DNA from: Xylona heveae TC161
Lineage: Eukaryota > Ascomycota > Xylonomycetes > Xylonales > Xylonaceae
Direction of reading: 5' to 3'
Assembly: GCF_001619985.1 (NCBI RefSeq)
Contig: NW_017264193.1
Location: forward strand, 1,059,726-1,123,725
Length of the DNA: 64,000 bases
Shown: in pieces, positions 21,665 to 33,016 of the stretch
How positions within the stretch are numbered: the stretch's first letter is position 1
How the letters are laid out: the number at the start of each line of letters is the position of its first letter
Notes under the pieces: model-generated
The model's input: the letters and a program-made list of their open reading frames with translations, nothing else
What the model was told of the DNA's origin: nothing
Database searches by the model: none
Made by a program: the position numbers and the translations under genes

Positions 21665-24600
21665 ATGGGCCATCTAGCTGTGGTCGAGCTCGTGGTTGGT
21701 GCGGTCGGGACTGGAGCGGTCGCCGCAATGACATTGCCTGGCGTCGTAAACCTCCGTAAGAGTGCTTGGAGTCTGCGCAAGGACTATGAGCAGGTGGATG
21801 CTCTCTATGAAGATCAGGATGGTGTCGCAACCGAGAAATCGCAGGCCGCCTTTTCCGACAAAATCCCCAAATTGTTCGTATATTTGTCCTCCGTGCTTGG
21901 TAGCTCGGTCACATTAGCCTCCGCCTTATGGGCAACTCTTAACCCCGAGAAATCGCTCCTCATATGGAATTGGTTGCAGTTTGGAGCCTGGGTTAGTGCT
22001 CCGAATAAATCTTGTCGAATAGCCCAAGTTGACTCTCGTAGATGCTCCTGATCTTGCAGGCAGCCAGCTTTGCTTTAGAAAAGGATTCGGTCAAAAGATT
22101 TCGTGTCAGCTGTTACGGCGCCGTATCTAGTTTCGTCTTGTTTCTGGCCATTGCTGTTGTCAATTTGCTTCATTTCTCGAAAACTGGATCGACAGCAAAG
22201 GAGAGCGCAGTCCACATCGGCCTGCAAATTGGTAGCGCCTTTGCTACTCTGGTTCTGCTCTTTGCTTATCTCTTCATCCCCCGCCGTGCCGATGTTTACT
22301 ATAATGGCCGGATCGTCGACCGTCAATATTCTGCTACGGCAATCGAGCGACTCACCTACGGATGGGCTCAACATGTGCTCGATTATGCGGGAAAGAATAA
22401 GGACATGAAAATTGAGGAGATACCTAACGTGGATTACCTAACAAGATCAGAAAATCTCCAGCAATTTTTCTTTGCTGTGCAAAAAGGCGGTCGACTTGGA
22501 TACCGCCTTCTATACGCTCATGCCAATGCCTTTTTGTGGCAGACAGCCTACACTATCATTCAGTGCTTCCTTCAATTCGGCCCTCAAGTAGCCATGTATC
22601 GTATTCTGAAGTACCTGGAAGCTCGAGCTGAAGGGCCTGTATCCGCTGTGGAAGGTTGGGCTTATGTACTGGGTCTGTTCCTAACAATGGCCCTCAGTGG
22701 ATGGTTCGATCAGCGCATGTTTTGGGTTAGCTGGAGTCGACTGGCCATTCCACTTCGTATGCAACTATCTGCATTGGTCTTCTTAAAGGCCATGAAACGG
22801 AAAGATGCTAAAGGAGTGGAGAAAGCGTCGATAAAGGGTGATAAGTCAGTTGATGGCGCATCTGACGCGGGTGACTCGAAAAAAGAATCCCCCGAAGAGG
22901 ATGATCTCCTACAGAAGACACAGCAAAGTACCATCAATCTCATCGGTATTGATGCGTAGGTCTTTGTCCTTTTGTTTTTCCATCAACGTCGCTAACTTCT
23001 CGACAGGAAGCGCGTAGGGGAGTTCTGCGCCTGGAATAATTATATTTTTGGAAGTGTCTTGAGATTGGCCATTGCCTTGACTTTTCTTCAACGCCTTATC
23101 GGGTATGGATGCATCACTTGTTATCAGTAGATACCAAGCTGACTTCAATAGGTGGCCAAGTCTTCTGGCAGGTCTCGCTTTCAACATTCTCACATTGCCT
23201 TTCAATATATGGGCTTCAAAGAGATATGGAGTGGCTCAGGTAAATTCCCTCCTAATTCCTAGACACAGTAGGATATTTTGCAAAATTTTCTGTTCAGATA
23301 CATCAAAGACTTTTTCTTTTCTTCTTGTCTTATCGCATAAGGCTGATAACTTTGTTTTCCAGGATGTCCTCATGAAGAGCAGAGATCGTAAAATGGGAGT
23401 AATTACGGAAGCCTTACGTGGTATCAGGCAGATCAAGTTTTCGGCACTTGAACGACAATGGCAGGATAAGATTGGTGAAGTTCGAGAACAAGAACTAAAA
23501 AGTCAATGGGCTTGCTTCATGGCAGATTCGGTTGTGATGGCTTGTTGGATCGTTACGCCCATTATGCTGTCTGCTGTATCTCTTTCGACCTACGCATTGC
23601 TTCATGGTGGCTTGGCGCCTTCGAAAGCATTTACCACACTCGCCGTGTTTGCAAATCTAGAGGTTACGCTCTCTGTGATTCCTCCGCTGATCGCAGAATC
23701 CTTCGACGCTTGGATCAGTCTATGCCGAATCGAGAAGTTTCTCAATTCACCCGAAAAGGAGGATAGGACTGTGGACGCAGAAGAGATTGCATTTGAAGGC
23801 GCATCAGTGGCTTGGCCAGCAGATGAGGATGTCTCCGGTGACGAAAGATTCACACTGCCCAATCTCAACCTTCGCTTCCCTAGCAAGGAACTCAGCGTGA
23901 TCTGTGGAGCTACGGGATCGGGAAAGAGTCTACTCCTCGCTTCAGTCCTAGGTGAAGTGGACATTCTCGCTGGCGTTGTCAAGATCCCAAAGGCACATCC
24001 GGCAGAGAAGCGTTTCGACCACAAAGCCAATTCGGACAATTGGATCATCGATTCATGCGTTGCCTATGTGGCGCAAACTCCGTGGATTGAGAATGCCTCT
24101 GTGAAGAACAATATCCTATTCGGCTTACCATATGATTCGAAGCGTTACAAAAAGGTTCTGCATGCATGCGCGTTGGTCAAAGATTTGGAGATGCTCGAAG
24201 ACGGCGAAAACACCGAAATTGGCGCTAATGGTATCAACTTGAGCGGTGGTCAACGCTGGCGTTTATCCTTTGCAAGAGCATTGTATTCTCGCGCAGGCAT
24301 CCTCGTTCTTGACGACATTTTTAGTGCGGTCGATGCTCATGTTGGCCGACATATTTTTGAGCTCGGGTTGACCGGCGAACTTGGAAATGGTAGGACCCGA
24401 CTTCTAGTCACTCATCACGTTGGGCTTTGTTTGCCCAAAGCAGTTTATTTGGTAGCTTTGAATCAAGAAGGTACTGTGCAGCATGCTGGTCTAGTCGAGG
24501 AACTACGCCGAAGCGGTAGCCTGTCTAGTATCATGGAACGAAAGGACAATGTTTCCGAGGAAGAGGACAAGGACTCCGTTATTGAAGACGCTGATGTCAA

Positions 24601-26899
24601 GGATAAGATTGCCCCGCAACCGGACGTTCCTGTACAATTTGATGATACCAACCCGGAAGACGCCGCAGACGCCAACATTGCTGCCAAGGCGGCGGCGAAA
24701 AAATTTGTTCAAGATGAGGCAAAGGAAAGCGGACGTGTCAAATGGAAGGTCTACGGGGGCTATCTGAAGTATACAGGCGGAGTATTGTTCTGGGTCATGG
24801 CCCTCTTACTATTTATGATCTATCAAGCAACCCTACTTGCAAAAGTAAGTCATTTCCCAAGCGGTCTCATATTTTCCAATATGCTCACTTCCCAATAGTC
24901 ATGGTGGATCAAAATCTGGAGCAGTACATATGAAACCGAGGCGATTAGCTTCCAGCATGTTGCCATGCGAATCCAGACAGTCCCAATATCGTTAAAGAAG
25001 GCGGCGTCTCCATCGACTGACAACGATTTGGTCTACTACATGGGCGTATATGTCGGTATATCGATCTTTGTTTGCATATTAGGTACTGTCCGTTATATTT
25101 GGCTATACTGGGGTTCCATCAGAGGGTCTCGCATTCTGTCAGATCGAATGACACATATGGTGCTCAGAGCACCATTGAGATGGTATGTCTTTTTTTTTTG
25201 GAGGGCGCTCGGAGCCTCTTCCGTGTTTATCTAGCAAGCCGCATCAGATGTTATGGTCATAAGCACCTTCTCTACATATGATATATCTGCTAACAATAAT
25301 TGCATAGGCTGGACACCGTACCAGTTGGCCGTATTCTGAACCGATTCACTGCCGACTTTACCGTTATTGATTCAAACATGTCAATGGAGCTTGGCAACTT
25401 TCTCTACAATGCGCTCATGGTTGTCGGCAGCCTTGTTGCTGGGTAGGTGTCCTTTTTTAATTGGATGGCTTCGAATGGGGCACTAATCATTCTTAGTTTG
25501 TTTGTATCTCCATATATGATAATCTTTGCAGTCATCTTGCAGTTCACTTGCTGGAGAGTTGCCTCCATGTTCTTAGGAGGCGCACGAGAGATCAAGCGCC
25601 TTGAATCAAATGCAAAAAGCCCCATTTTCGAACATTTTGGAGCTGCTCTAGGTGGTCTCTCCACAATTCGAGCATTTGACAAGACCCATGACTATATAAG
25701 TACTATGTTTGAGAGAATTGACAACCATGGTGCCGCTTTCTGGTACATCTTCATGCTCAACCGGTGGCTTTCTCGTAAGTAAACCAAGTTTTCACCATCC
25801 CATTCTTTGAAACTGACATGATATAGTCCGCTTGTCATTCATTGGAGCCATATTCTGTGCCATAGTCTCCGGTATCATTGTCGGATCAAAGTCAATCGAT
25901 GCGGCACTTGCTGGGTTCGCCCTGCAATTCGGGTTAGAATATTCTGAGTGCATTTCCTGGGCCTTGCGCATGTATGCGAATGTTGAGCTTGGAATGAATG
26001 CGGCGGAGCGTATTCTCGAGTACACCGAGATCAAAACCGAGAATCAAGGTGGAGAGTCCGCTCCTGCTGCATGGCCATCCGAGGGTCGACTGGTTGTCAA
26101 AAACCTTGTGGCAGGCTACGCAGAGGATCTTCCTCCCGTGCTTAAGGGCCTTTCCTTTGAAGTTGAGGCGAACAAACGCATCGGGGTCGTCGGGCGAACT
26201 GGCGCTGGAAAATCATCACTCACGCTTGCGTTGTTCCGTTTCTTGGAGGCCCGCAAGGGAAGCATTACCATTGACGGCATTGACATTTACACGCTCAAGC
26301 TGCACGAACTTCGAAGTCGACTTGCTATCATTCCGCAGGACCCTGTACTTTTCTCCGGTACCGTCCGGTCCAACCTCGATCCATTTGACCAGTACGAGGA
26401 TTATCAACTCCGGGATGCACTCGAACGAGCCCATCTTATCAAGGCCGAGCGCAGTGGACAAGTCACCCCTGGCTTGAGTCAAGAACCTGCCAATGCCAAT
26501 ATCTTTGAAGACCTAAGCTCTGCCATTTCCGAGGGTGGGCACAGTTTGTCTCAGGGTCAAAGACAGCTCCTCTGCCTTGCTCGTGCCATCGTTTCTCGGC
26601 CCAAGATTATGGTCTTGGACGAAGCCACCTCTGCAGTCGACATGGATACCGATGCGCTGATTCAGCAATCCATTCGAGAAGAATTCAACGACAGTACGCT
26701 CATCGTTATTGCTCATCGACTCAGCACCATCGCTGATTTTGACAAGATCCTTGTCATGAGCGATGGCCGTGTAGAAGAGTATGACGAGCCGCACAAATTG
26801 ATGGAACAGAAAGGCGACTTTTACAGAATGGTCAATGAGAGTGGCGAAAAGGAAAAATTAGAAGCTATCATTGCTAATAAGGCAAAGGCTTCGTCGTAA
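21665..26899 (+). CDS. Full-length ABC transporter, ABCC (MRP/Ybt1-like) subfamily, 1552 aa
   Basis: Nine exons: 21665-21991, 22060-22955, 23007-23102, 23152-23239, 23363-24844, 24899-25182, 25308-25442, 25497-25774, 25827-26899. The N-terminal hydrophobic part (TMD0-like) and TMD1 are followed by NBD1 with Walker A GATGSGKS (~650), signature LSGGQ (~762) and Walker B ILVLDD, where the catalytic Glu is Asp as usual in ABCC NBD1. TMD2 has the ABCC mark [14 protein letters not shown] and [18 protein letters not shown]2 has GRTGAGKSS (~1318), LSQGQ (~1435) and [12 protein letters not shown]. Such pumps export drugs or move conjugates into the vacuole using ATP; the substrate cannot be read. An acidic linker with EEEDKD follows NBD1. 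Intron 4 (23240-23362, 123 nt) has no in-frame stop, so retention would add 41 residues. Confidence 0.92.
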
Positions 26900-27765
26900 G
26901 GGTCATTGCAAGGGCTGATGACTCAGACTTTCTGTTCAGAAAAATTCATGTTACTCATATTTGATCTTGAAACTGTCTAGGAGCTTTCGATATTCTGATT
27001 CCTTCTTCTGTTGGCGATGAGCGACAAAAATAGCGTTGATTTTATTTCTTTCCTCTTCTTTTCAATTTCCTTTTCTCCTTTTTTCTGGATGTAGATGTTT
27101 GTTTTAGATTGCGTTATCTCTTGTTTTTCTTATCCTCTACTGTGGTTTTCACTTCCTTTTTCTTTATACGCTTCCAAACCTTGGATATTCAGACGAATAT
27201 CTCTCTCAAGGTAGTCACTCATTAGATCTGCACATATAGCGTGTACGCTGTCTACAATTTTTAAAACAATATAACGAAGAAGTTTTGATAGAACTGCCAG
27301 TAAATATGTGGACCCGTGTAAATTTTATATGAAGTTTTGTCTCCGGCACAGCTTCTGCGTTGATACGAGTTGATGATAAACACCCTGATGCTCTAGACGT
27401 CCGAGGTCGATGCTCGGTTGGCAATTTGCCGACCAAAGCCAGTGAGCAATCCCGACGGAAGCTTGGGCCACACAATTCCAGATCCAGATCCAGACCCAAA
27501 GTCAACCAGCTGAGCGCCGTTGTGCATTTCAACAGCCTTTATCGTCTTTTGTCCCGACCATAATTTGTACTTCTCAGATATACTCTTTTACGCTTCTCCT
27601 TACCTTTCGTCTCGTCTCGTATCCTCTGCCCTGTCCATCACCTTCACGCTTCGCTCTCGTAGCGTAGTGAATATCAATCGCAACTTGGAATAAGAATAAG
27701 CTTTCGACGGTCAACGGTCAACGGTCAACGATTCGCGCTGCCCGAAATACTACACTATCACTACC
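26900..27765. other. Intergenic: ABCC 3' flank and TFB5 promoter
   Basis: Pyrimidine-rich 3' flank near 27040-27180, then the TFB5 upstream region ending in a GGTCAAC repeat (27711-27731). No gene is supported. Confidence 0.5.
27708..27731. repeat. Short tandem repeat (ACGGTCA)n in the TFB5 leader
   Basis: The 7-bp unit ACGGTCA occurs three times in tandem just 35 bp before the TFB5 start codon, followed by a partial copy. Confidence 0.7.
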
Positions 27766-28389
27766 ATGCCTAAAGCTGTCAAAGGTAAGATCTTACATGT
27801 TACCTTTCTTATAATACCGGAAGTCGCGCGCGCCGATACGGTTCGTTGCTGCATGCAAGGATAGATGGCTGGAGGATTAAAAGGAATAGGAGAAACGGGC
27901 ACAAGGGATAATGGAAGCTGGACACGCAGCAGGACGGAGCATAACAGAGGAATTAGACATGCAATCAGGAAGACCGGATGAATGAAAGGATGGGTGTATG
28001 GATAAATGAATGAATGAACGAGTGGCTAACCAGAAACACCAAATACAGGTGTGCTTGTCCAGTGCGATCCGTCGATTAAAGCCATCATCCTTAAAATCGA
28101 CGCGCTTGACCACGACTTTATTGTGGAGGATCTGGATGATCAGACACTTGTGGTGAAGGAGAGTAAGTTGGTGGAATTGAAGCAGAGATTGGAAGATGTG
28201 AGTGGTGCTCTCTTTGGTTTTCTTGCGAGGGCTTTAATGGACAGATGAACGAGGCGTATGGCAAGGGACATAATAACATCTGGACATTGAAGGGAACTAC
28301 TTGCATACTGGGCAAGATGCTAATGACTGGCTTAATTACAGGAACTTTCGAATACGCAGCAGATGCCGGAGGAATCTGGGTCCGAATAG
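27766..28389 (+). CDS. TFB5: TFIIH subunit Tfb5 (TTDA/p8), 71 aa
   Basis: Three exons: 27766-27784, 28049-28197, 28342-28389. Exon 1 codes only MPKAVKG (split Gly). Exon 2 holds almost the whole domain: [33 protein letters not shown] and ELKQRLED, all matching Tfb5 ([21 protein letters not shown] in yeast). Exon 3 gives an acidic tail [15 protein letters not shown] and TAG. The 71-residue total equals the family's usual ~70. Tfb5 pairs with Tfb2 and stimulates the XPB ATPase in transcription and nucleotide excision repair. Intron 1 is long (264 nt) and purine-rich; intron 2 is 144 nt. The start of exon 3 is chosen because it keeps phase 0 and ends at family length; an alternative ATG-containing reading upstream gives an unlikely tail. 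Confidence 0.88.
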
Positions 28390-28535
28390 ACGTTGCTATC
28401 TCTCTCAAGGGCTTTCATTTCGAGGCCCTTGTGCATGAAAGCTCGTGTTGCTCCTAATGGGCACTTAAACAGCTACGGCGGGAAAAGTGATAAAACAATA
28501 ATGACAGAGTGGAGCATGGGCCTAAACGACGGATA

Positions 28536-29258
28536 CTAGAATATTCCCGGAATCAACCTCCATGTCCGCCGACTATACTCCTCCCACTCTTTTCCAAATT
28601 CCCAATGCATCATTTGCTCTTCATCACGCAGTCTCATGGGGAGAAACACGATGAGACCGAGCAGCGATACAGCCGAAAGCACGGCGGTAATTACTCCGCG
28701 CGCACCTGCCCCCGGTTCAAGCCAACAGGCCGACACACCATCGCTTCTAAATACAAGCCCAACACAAGTCACGCTCAATAAGATGGCCCCTGTGTAAGAC
28801 GGGTGGCGGATATACCGGTACACGCCACTCGTGATTAGGCCCTTTTTTGGCTTGGCAAGCTCAAATGTGAAGCTTTCTCCTAGCTGCGCATACGCGAGCA
28901 GTCGGATTGCACCGCCGATAAAGTGGATGGCTAAGCAAATGCTCGTGAAAGTCGACCAGGTGAAGAGCGCAGAGTTGAGCCATTCAGGGTGCGGACAGAT
29001 GCTTTTCGGTGGCGAGGGATATGTGAGCGCTATAAAGGCGTGATAGATGCAAACCGAGCATGCGATCCATGGTGCCATGAGAGTGGTTTGCCTCACTGCT
29101 GTATTCGCCATGATTCGGTCGTCATGCTGTTCTTTTGTGTCTGACTGTTTTTCTGGTGGAGGGTTTGGCCGTGTCAAACATCGCTTGGTCAGATATCCAC
29201 TGGCAAGGAAGAGCGTGGAGAGGAGGAGTGCTTTGGGATCAAATGTAATAACGGCCAT
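28536..29258 (-). CDS. Isoprenylcysteine carboxyl methyltransferase (ICMT)-family membrane protein, 240 aa
   Basis: Single exon. The N-terminal hydrophobic segment (LLLSTLFLASGYL) is followed by further membrane helices around residues 58-75 and 95-115. The C-terminal half has the ICMT/PEMT core: KKGLITSGVYRYIRHPSYTG (cofactor-binding RHP), then LPMRLRDEEQMMHWEFG and WEEYSRRTWRLIPGIF, where the two Glu residues and the RLIPG end are family marks. ICMTs methylate C-terminal prenylcysteines at the ER using S-adenosylmethionine. It is shorter and more divergent than a typical Ste14, so it may be an ICMT-like paralogue with another substrate. It is convergent with TFB5, 146 bp apart. Confidence 0.82.
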   Translation of the reverse strand: MAVITFDPKALLLSTLFLASGYLTKRCLTRPNPPPEKQSDTKEQHDDRIMANTAVRQTTLMAPWIACSVCIYHAFIALTYPSPPKSICPHPEWLNSALFTWSTFTSICLAIHFIGGAIRLLAYAQLGESFTFELAKPKKGLITSGVYRYIRHPSYTGAILLSVTCVGLVFRSDGVSACWLEPGAGARGVITAVLSAVSLLGLIVFLPMRLRDEEQMMHWEFGKEWEEYSRRTWRLIPGIF

Positions 29259-29858
29259 GGCCGGTGATTAAGCAATAGCTTCTGGATTTATTGAATGGAT
29301 TATGTTGTAATTGCGTTTATAAGTTTCTCCGTGGACACATAGAGTGAACTTCCCGTTTGGAAAAGAATGGAAGAAACGGCAGAGAAATATGATGCAGTAC
29401 TGCCGTATTTTTCACAGTTTCAGCTATGGCTCGTGCTGTAACGTGTGCCACACGGGTAAACAAATATAGTAAATGATCTTTGAGCGGGACTTGGGCTCTC
29501 GGACGTAAAGCGACAGAGCGCAGTCCCAAATGGAAAGATACTGGATGGAAGATGACTCTTGAAACGTTCTAGGAAATGCCCAGAACCGCAATTCAACTGA
29601 GCACCAAGTTGAAGAAAAGAAAGTTGGACAGTGTCTTGCTCAGTAGAAGTTGAATGGATCAACTCACTATTTCTCGGTTCAGTGGCTTAACTAGAAACAA
29701 GTCAAACCTAGCGGGGAATCTTGGCGGTCGGCTGGCTTAGTTCCCGTTCCCCGACGATGATGACGATGACATGCATATCCTTCCCGTCCACTGTATGTTC
29801 TACTACCTTCAAGCCCTAAACATATATCTACAACTCCTTCACAAGACATGCAAATAAC
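29259..29858. promoter_or_regulatory. Divergent promoter region of the ICMT-like and LigD-PE genes
   Basis: This is 600 bp between two start codons facing away. No gene is supported and no specific motif recognised. Confidence 0.5.
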
Positions 29859-32183
29859 ATGAGCAGTCCAGACTCATATTTAAATCAGCATAAATCCAAG
29901 CGAAAAGCGTCTCCGAGATTGATCGACAATCCATTCATCAAACGCCACAATAAAAGCTGGGAAATATCTCCTCCGCCATTATCCAGAAAACGAGCTGAAT
30001 CAAGGGCGGAAACGCAGTCACGGATTGTCCAGGAATCCTTCACTTCACTAATCACCGCAAGTGAAGGTCATCAAAAGGAGGAACCCCAGCAGCCCTTCAG
30101 TACATTTCAGCAGAATTCAAAAGAAGATAACCTAAAGCCAGAGACAGCAGAACCGGTAATCGATACTGCTGCCGTAGAGGCTGGTCAGGTTCAGATCCGG
30201 GACCATTTAAAGTTCTTTTCTGAGCACTTGGCTCAGGCCTGTCGACCAGTAGTTGCAGAGAAACCTGTTCCAAGACTGTCTATTGCAGACTTCAAAGACT
30301 TGTATTTAAGGAACCAGCACGAACATGGTTGCCATTTTGTCATTCATCAGCATGATCATCCCGTGGCGGGAGTCCATTATGATTTGCGATTACAAGTGTC
30401 GGAAACAAGTTCCATCAGTTTTGCCATCATGTGAGTATTATTTATGTTTTCCCAAGTGGTTTAAAACTCCTTTTTCTTCTCTCTTAAACACGAGAACGCA
30501 CGTCAAATGTAATATTGAAAATGGGCTATGCAAGATATAGTACGAGGTTCTAAACATGATGCTGACGAGTTAAGGTATGGACTCCCCGGAAATCCAAATT
30601 CAAAGAGGCTGAATCGCAATGCTACAGAGACGAGGGTCCATAATCTGTGGGTACGCAGCATAGCTCTTTCTTTCATTTCTCTTTATCCTACTCTCTCTCG
30701 CTCCGCTATCTCCACTCATGCTAAGTTAAAGTGTACAGAACCATCTCATTGAGACGGCAAGTCCTCTGACCGGCTCAATGCTGATATGGGACACGGGCGA
30801 ATACCAAGTCCTGCCCTATCGCACAGAATCAGCTGCCGTCGAGACTGATCACTCTGCATCCGACGGGTCTCTGGGAAGCTTGTACGAGAATCATCACTGG
30901 GCAGATAAAGCCCCGGAGAATGTGAAACTTGCAGAAGCTTTTAAAAACGTACGTTAACGTTTAGCTTTAGACCCTGGTAAAGCCCATTGCATCCATATCT
31001 CAACATCACATGTCACATACTGGTCCAAATCATTGTCAACTGATCTGAATGTTTCCTACAGAGCAAAATCCGCCTACGTCTCCACGGGACCAAGCTTCCT
31101 AGGAATTACACCCTTTCTCTCAGGTTGCTATCGGCATTTAACCGTACAGACCAGCACGGGAAACCTACACGACGACGTAGCAGGAGAGTACCAGGACAAC
31201 GACCAGGAGGCCAAGCCACGCCCAGAGGCACGACGAAAGTCCAAGCGGCACCAACGACGCCTACACCGTCTCCGCCGCCCATCTTGCCATCTTCTGCAGC
31301 TCAAACAGGGGCAGAACCGCCACCATCATTTCTTGCTGTAGGCGGCCGCGGTCATCTTCCAATTACAGAAAACGCACCTTTAGAGAAGAATACTTTTCCA
31401 GCACCATCATCGTCGGCCGGAAAGGGGAGCGAAGCAGCTGCAAGACAAGGAGAAGAAAGAGGCAAGAGTAACGGTGATGACAAGGCCCGCGCCGCAGACC
31501 GAGACGAGGCTGAAATCGCTGAAATGGCCGAACTCGAAGACGAGCAAGTCCGCGCAACAAACGCATACCCTGGTGCCACCAACTCCATCGGCTCTGTTCA
31601 TCAGCGACGATGGTTTCTCTCGCTCGATCGCGTCTCGTCGGGTCTTGTCCGGCGGGGTAAAGCGTGGGTGCACTGCCCTTCTTCTTCTTCTTCTCCTCCT
31701 CCTCCTCCTCCTCCTCCTCCATCTTCTTTTTCTCGTGTCTCGCCAACGTCTCTTTCTCGTCCTGCTATGCCAGAGGACAAATGCAGCACTACGTTCCCTT
31801 CGTATGATCATCCCGCCACTGACACCGCTACTGATACTCCCGATATCGATCCCGATCCCGTTGTTCGTTCTCATCAAGCCCAAGGCTACCCTCATGACCA
31901 AAATCAAGAAGGGCAACAAGGCCATGTACGAGGCCATGCACGAGCACAACGCGTAAGAACGGGAGCGGGAGCATCAACCACCGCCACCATCCTCACCAGC
32001 AGTGGCAGTGGTAGTGGTAGTGGTAGTGGTAGTGCAAATACAAGACTAACGTACCCCTTCTACATCCTCGGCCGCGACCACGAAACCAGCATTGTCACAG
32101 GCCGGACAGCCGAGCAGGTCATGGCCGACGAGGGCGTGACTGGCTTCGTCTCGCGCAAGGGATGGCGCGCTGTTTTGGAATAG
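29859..32183 (+). CDS. LigD-type 3'-phosphoesterase (PE) domain protein, 659 aa
   Basis: Four exons: 29859-30430, 30575-30650, 30739-30948, 31062-32183; phases match. After a basic, disordered first 130 residues, the domain begins FKDLYLRNQHEHGCHFVI and reaches HPVAGVHYDLRLQ. His167, His173, Asp175 and Arg177 keep the H-x5-H-x-D-x-R spacing of the bacterial LigD phosphoesterase active site. Exons 2-3 add SFAIMYGLPGNPNSKRLNR, TRVHNLWNHLIE and TGSMLIWDTGEYQVLPYR; exon 4 starts SKIRLRLHGTKLPRNYTLSLRL. These correspond to the PE beta-barrel. In bacteria PE trims 3'-phosphate and ribonucleotide ends before end joining; here no ligase or polymerase domain is present. The C-terminal half is low complexity (poly-Ser/Pro near 31677-31725, a (GS)n run near 32000-32035), ending in a conserved-looking RDHETSIVTGRTAEQVMADE ... 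GWRAVLE. An extra intron within exon 4 cannot be excluded. Confidence 0.82.
31677..31725 (+). repeat. TTC/CTC trinucleotide repeat in coding sequence
   Basis: Runs of TTC then CTC encode about five Ser and nine Pro in the LigD-PE protein's disordered tail. Confidence 0.7.
32002..32035 (+). repeat. GGTAGT hexanucleotide repeat in coding sequence
   Basis: About five copies of a GGTAGT/GGCAGT unit encode a Gly-Ser run near the end of the LigD-PE protein. Confidence 0.7.
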
Positions 32184-32298
32184 CGTCACATTATGTTCGT
32201 CATTGTCACATTATATACTGGCACCTGTAATTAAGTCACAGTATTAAACTATCACTGTATCAAATATAACTCTGGGCATCTGAGCACCTTGAACACTT

Positions 32299-32340
32299 TG
32301 AGTATATGAGTATATGAGTATCCGAGTATCTGGGTATCCA
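32299..32340 (+). repeat. Imperfect GAGTATMT short tandem repeat
   Basis: Four to five copies of an 8-9 bp unit (GAGTATAT, GAGTATCC, GAGTATCT) lie about 120 bp after the LigD-PE stop codon. Confidence 0.6.
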
Positions 32341-32738
32341 TGCGTCTGAGCAGCTTCAGCAGCTTAAACTAAAACCATGTAGAACGGGAAATAAAAGTCA
32401 AGGGAGAAATAAGATATAAGTTGGTGGGTAGATATACGACTCGAATAATAATATTAATAATAATCATAATGACAATAATAACGACAATAATGGTAAAAAC
32501 GTACAAGTAACATCTATGCGTCTCACATATCGCACCACTTCAATACCACGTACATGGCGCTCTCAAGAGAAGAGGAGAAAAAAATGAGCAAAGGGATAAA
32601 AATGGAATAGAGCGCATAAGTGTGTATATATATGTATATAGTATATAAAATATCTCCGTGAGACGGAAATAAAAGATGTGACAGAAGAAGAAGAAGAAAA
32701 AAAAAAAGTTAAAGAAAAGGAAAACCCATCCACCATCC

Positions 32739-32739
<1 letters not shown>

Positions 32740-32786
<47 letters not shown>

Positions 32787-32838
32787 TTCCCCCCCGTCCC
32801 CCCCCCCACCGCCCCCCCGCCCCTCCCCCCCCGACCCC
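32740..32838. repeat. Cytosine homopolymer tract (C47) and flanking C-rich block
   Basis: There are 47 uninterrupted C residues at 32740-32786, followed by about 50 bases of mostly C runs of 5-9. The minus strand is therefore a near-pure G block of ~98 nt. The tract sits about 180 bp past the ADP1 stop codon in that gene's direction. Confidence 0.9.
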
Positions 32839-32933
32839 GCCATCAAATGTCGTGTCGTCATTACGATTAGACAAACAAAGGTAGTAACGGGGAAGAGAAT
32901 TTGTGGGGGAAAAGGATGAGAAAGGAATTTATA

Positions 32934-32993
32934 GGGACGGAAAGGGACGGAAAGGGACGAAAAGGGACGAAAAGGGGCGAAAAGGGAAAAGAA
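32934..32993 (+). repeat. 10-bp tandem array, unit GGGACGAAAA, six copies
   Basis: GGG starts at 32934, 32944, 32954, 32964, 32974 and 32984, exactly every 10 bp, with unit GGGACGGAAA/GGGACGAAAA/GGGGCGAAAA. It lies immediately downstream of the ADP1 stop (antisense to that transcript). Regular G-triplets every helical turn could form a G-quadruplex on the plus strand. Confidence 0.85.
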
Positions 32994-33016
32994 AAATGGA
33001 AGAGAGTAAAAAACAA

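Larger units (their letters stand above)
32184..33016. other. Convergent repeat-rich intergenic region
   Basis: It lies between the 3' ends of the LigD-PE gene and the ADP1 homologue. It contains a GAGTAT-type short repeat (32299-32340), AAT/AAC-type trinucleotide repeats (32446-32500), the long C tract and the 10-bp G-rich array listed separately. No gene. Confidence 0.7.

Noticed and set aside
27785-28048. Minus-strand frame inside TFB5 intron 1
   Set aside because: It is a repeat-like His/Ser stretch read from a purine-rich intron; no family resemblance.
31363-31956. Overlapping frames on both strands in the LigD-PE tail
   Set aside because: Result of TTC/CTC repeats that leave several frames open; the sense frame alone joins the conserved domain and conserved C-terminus.
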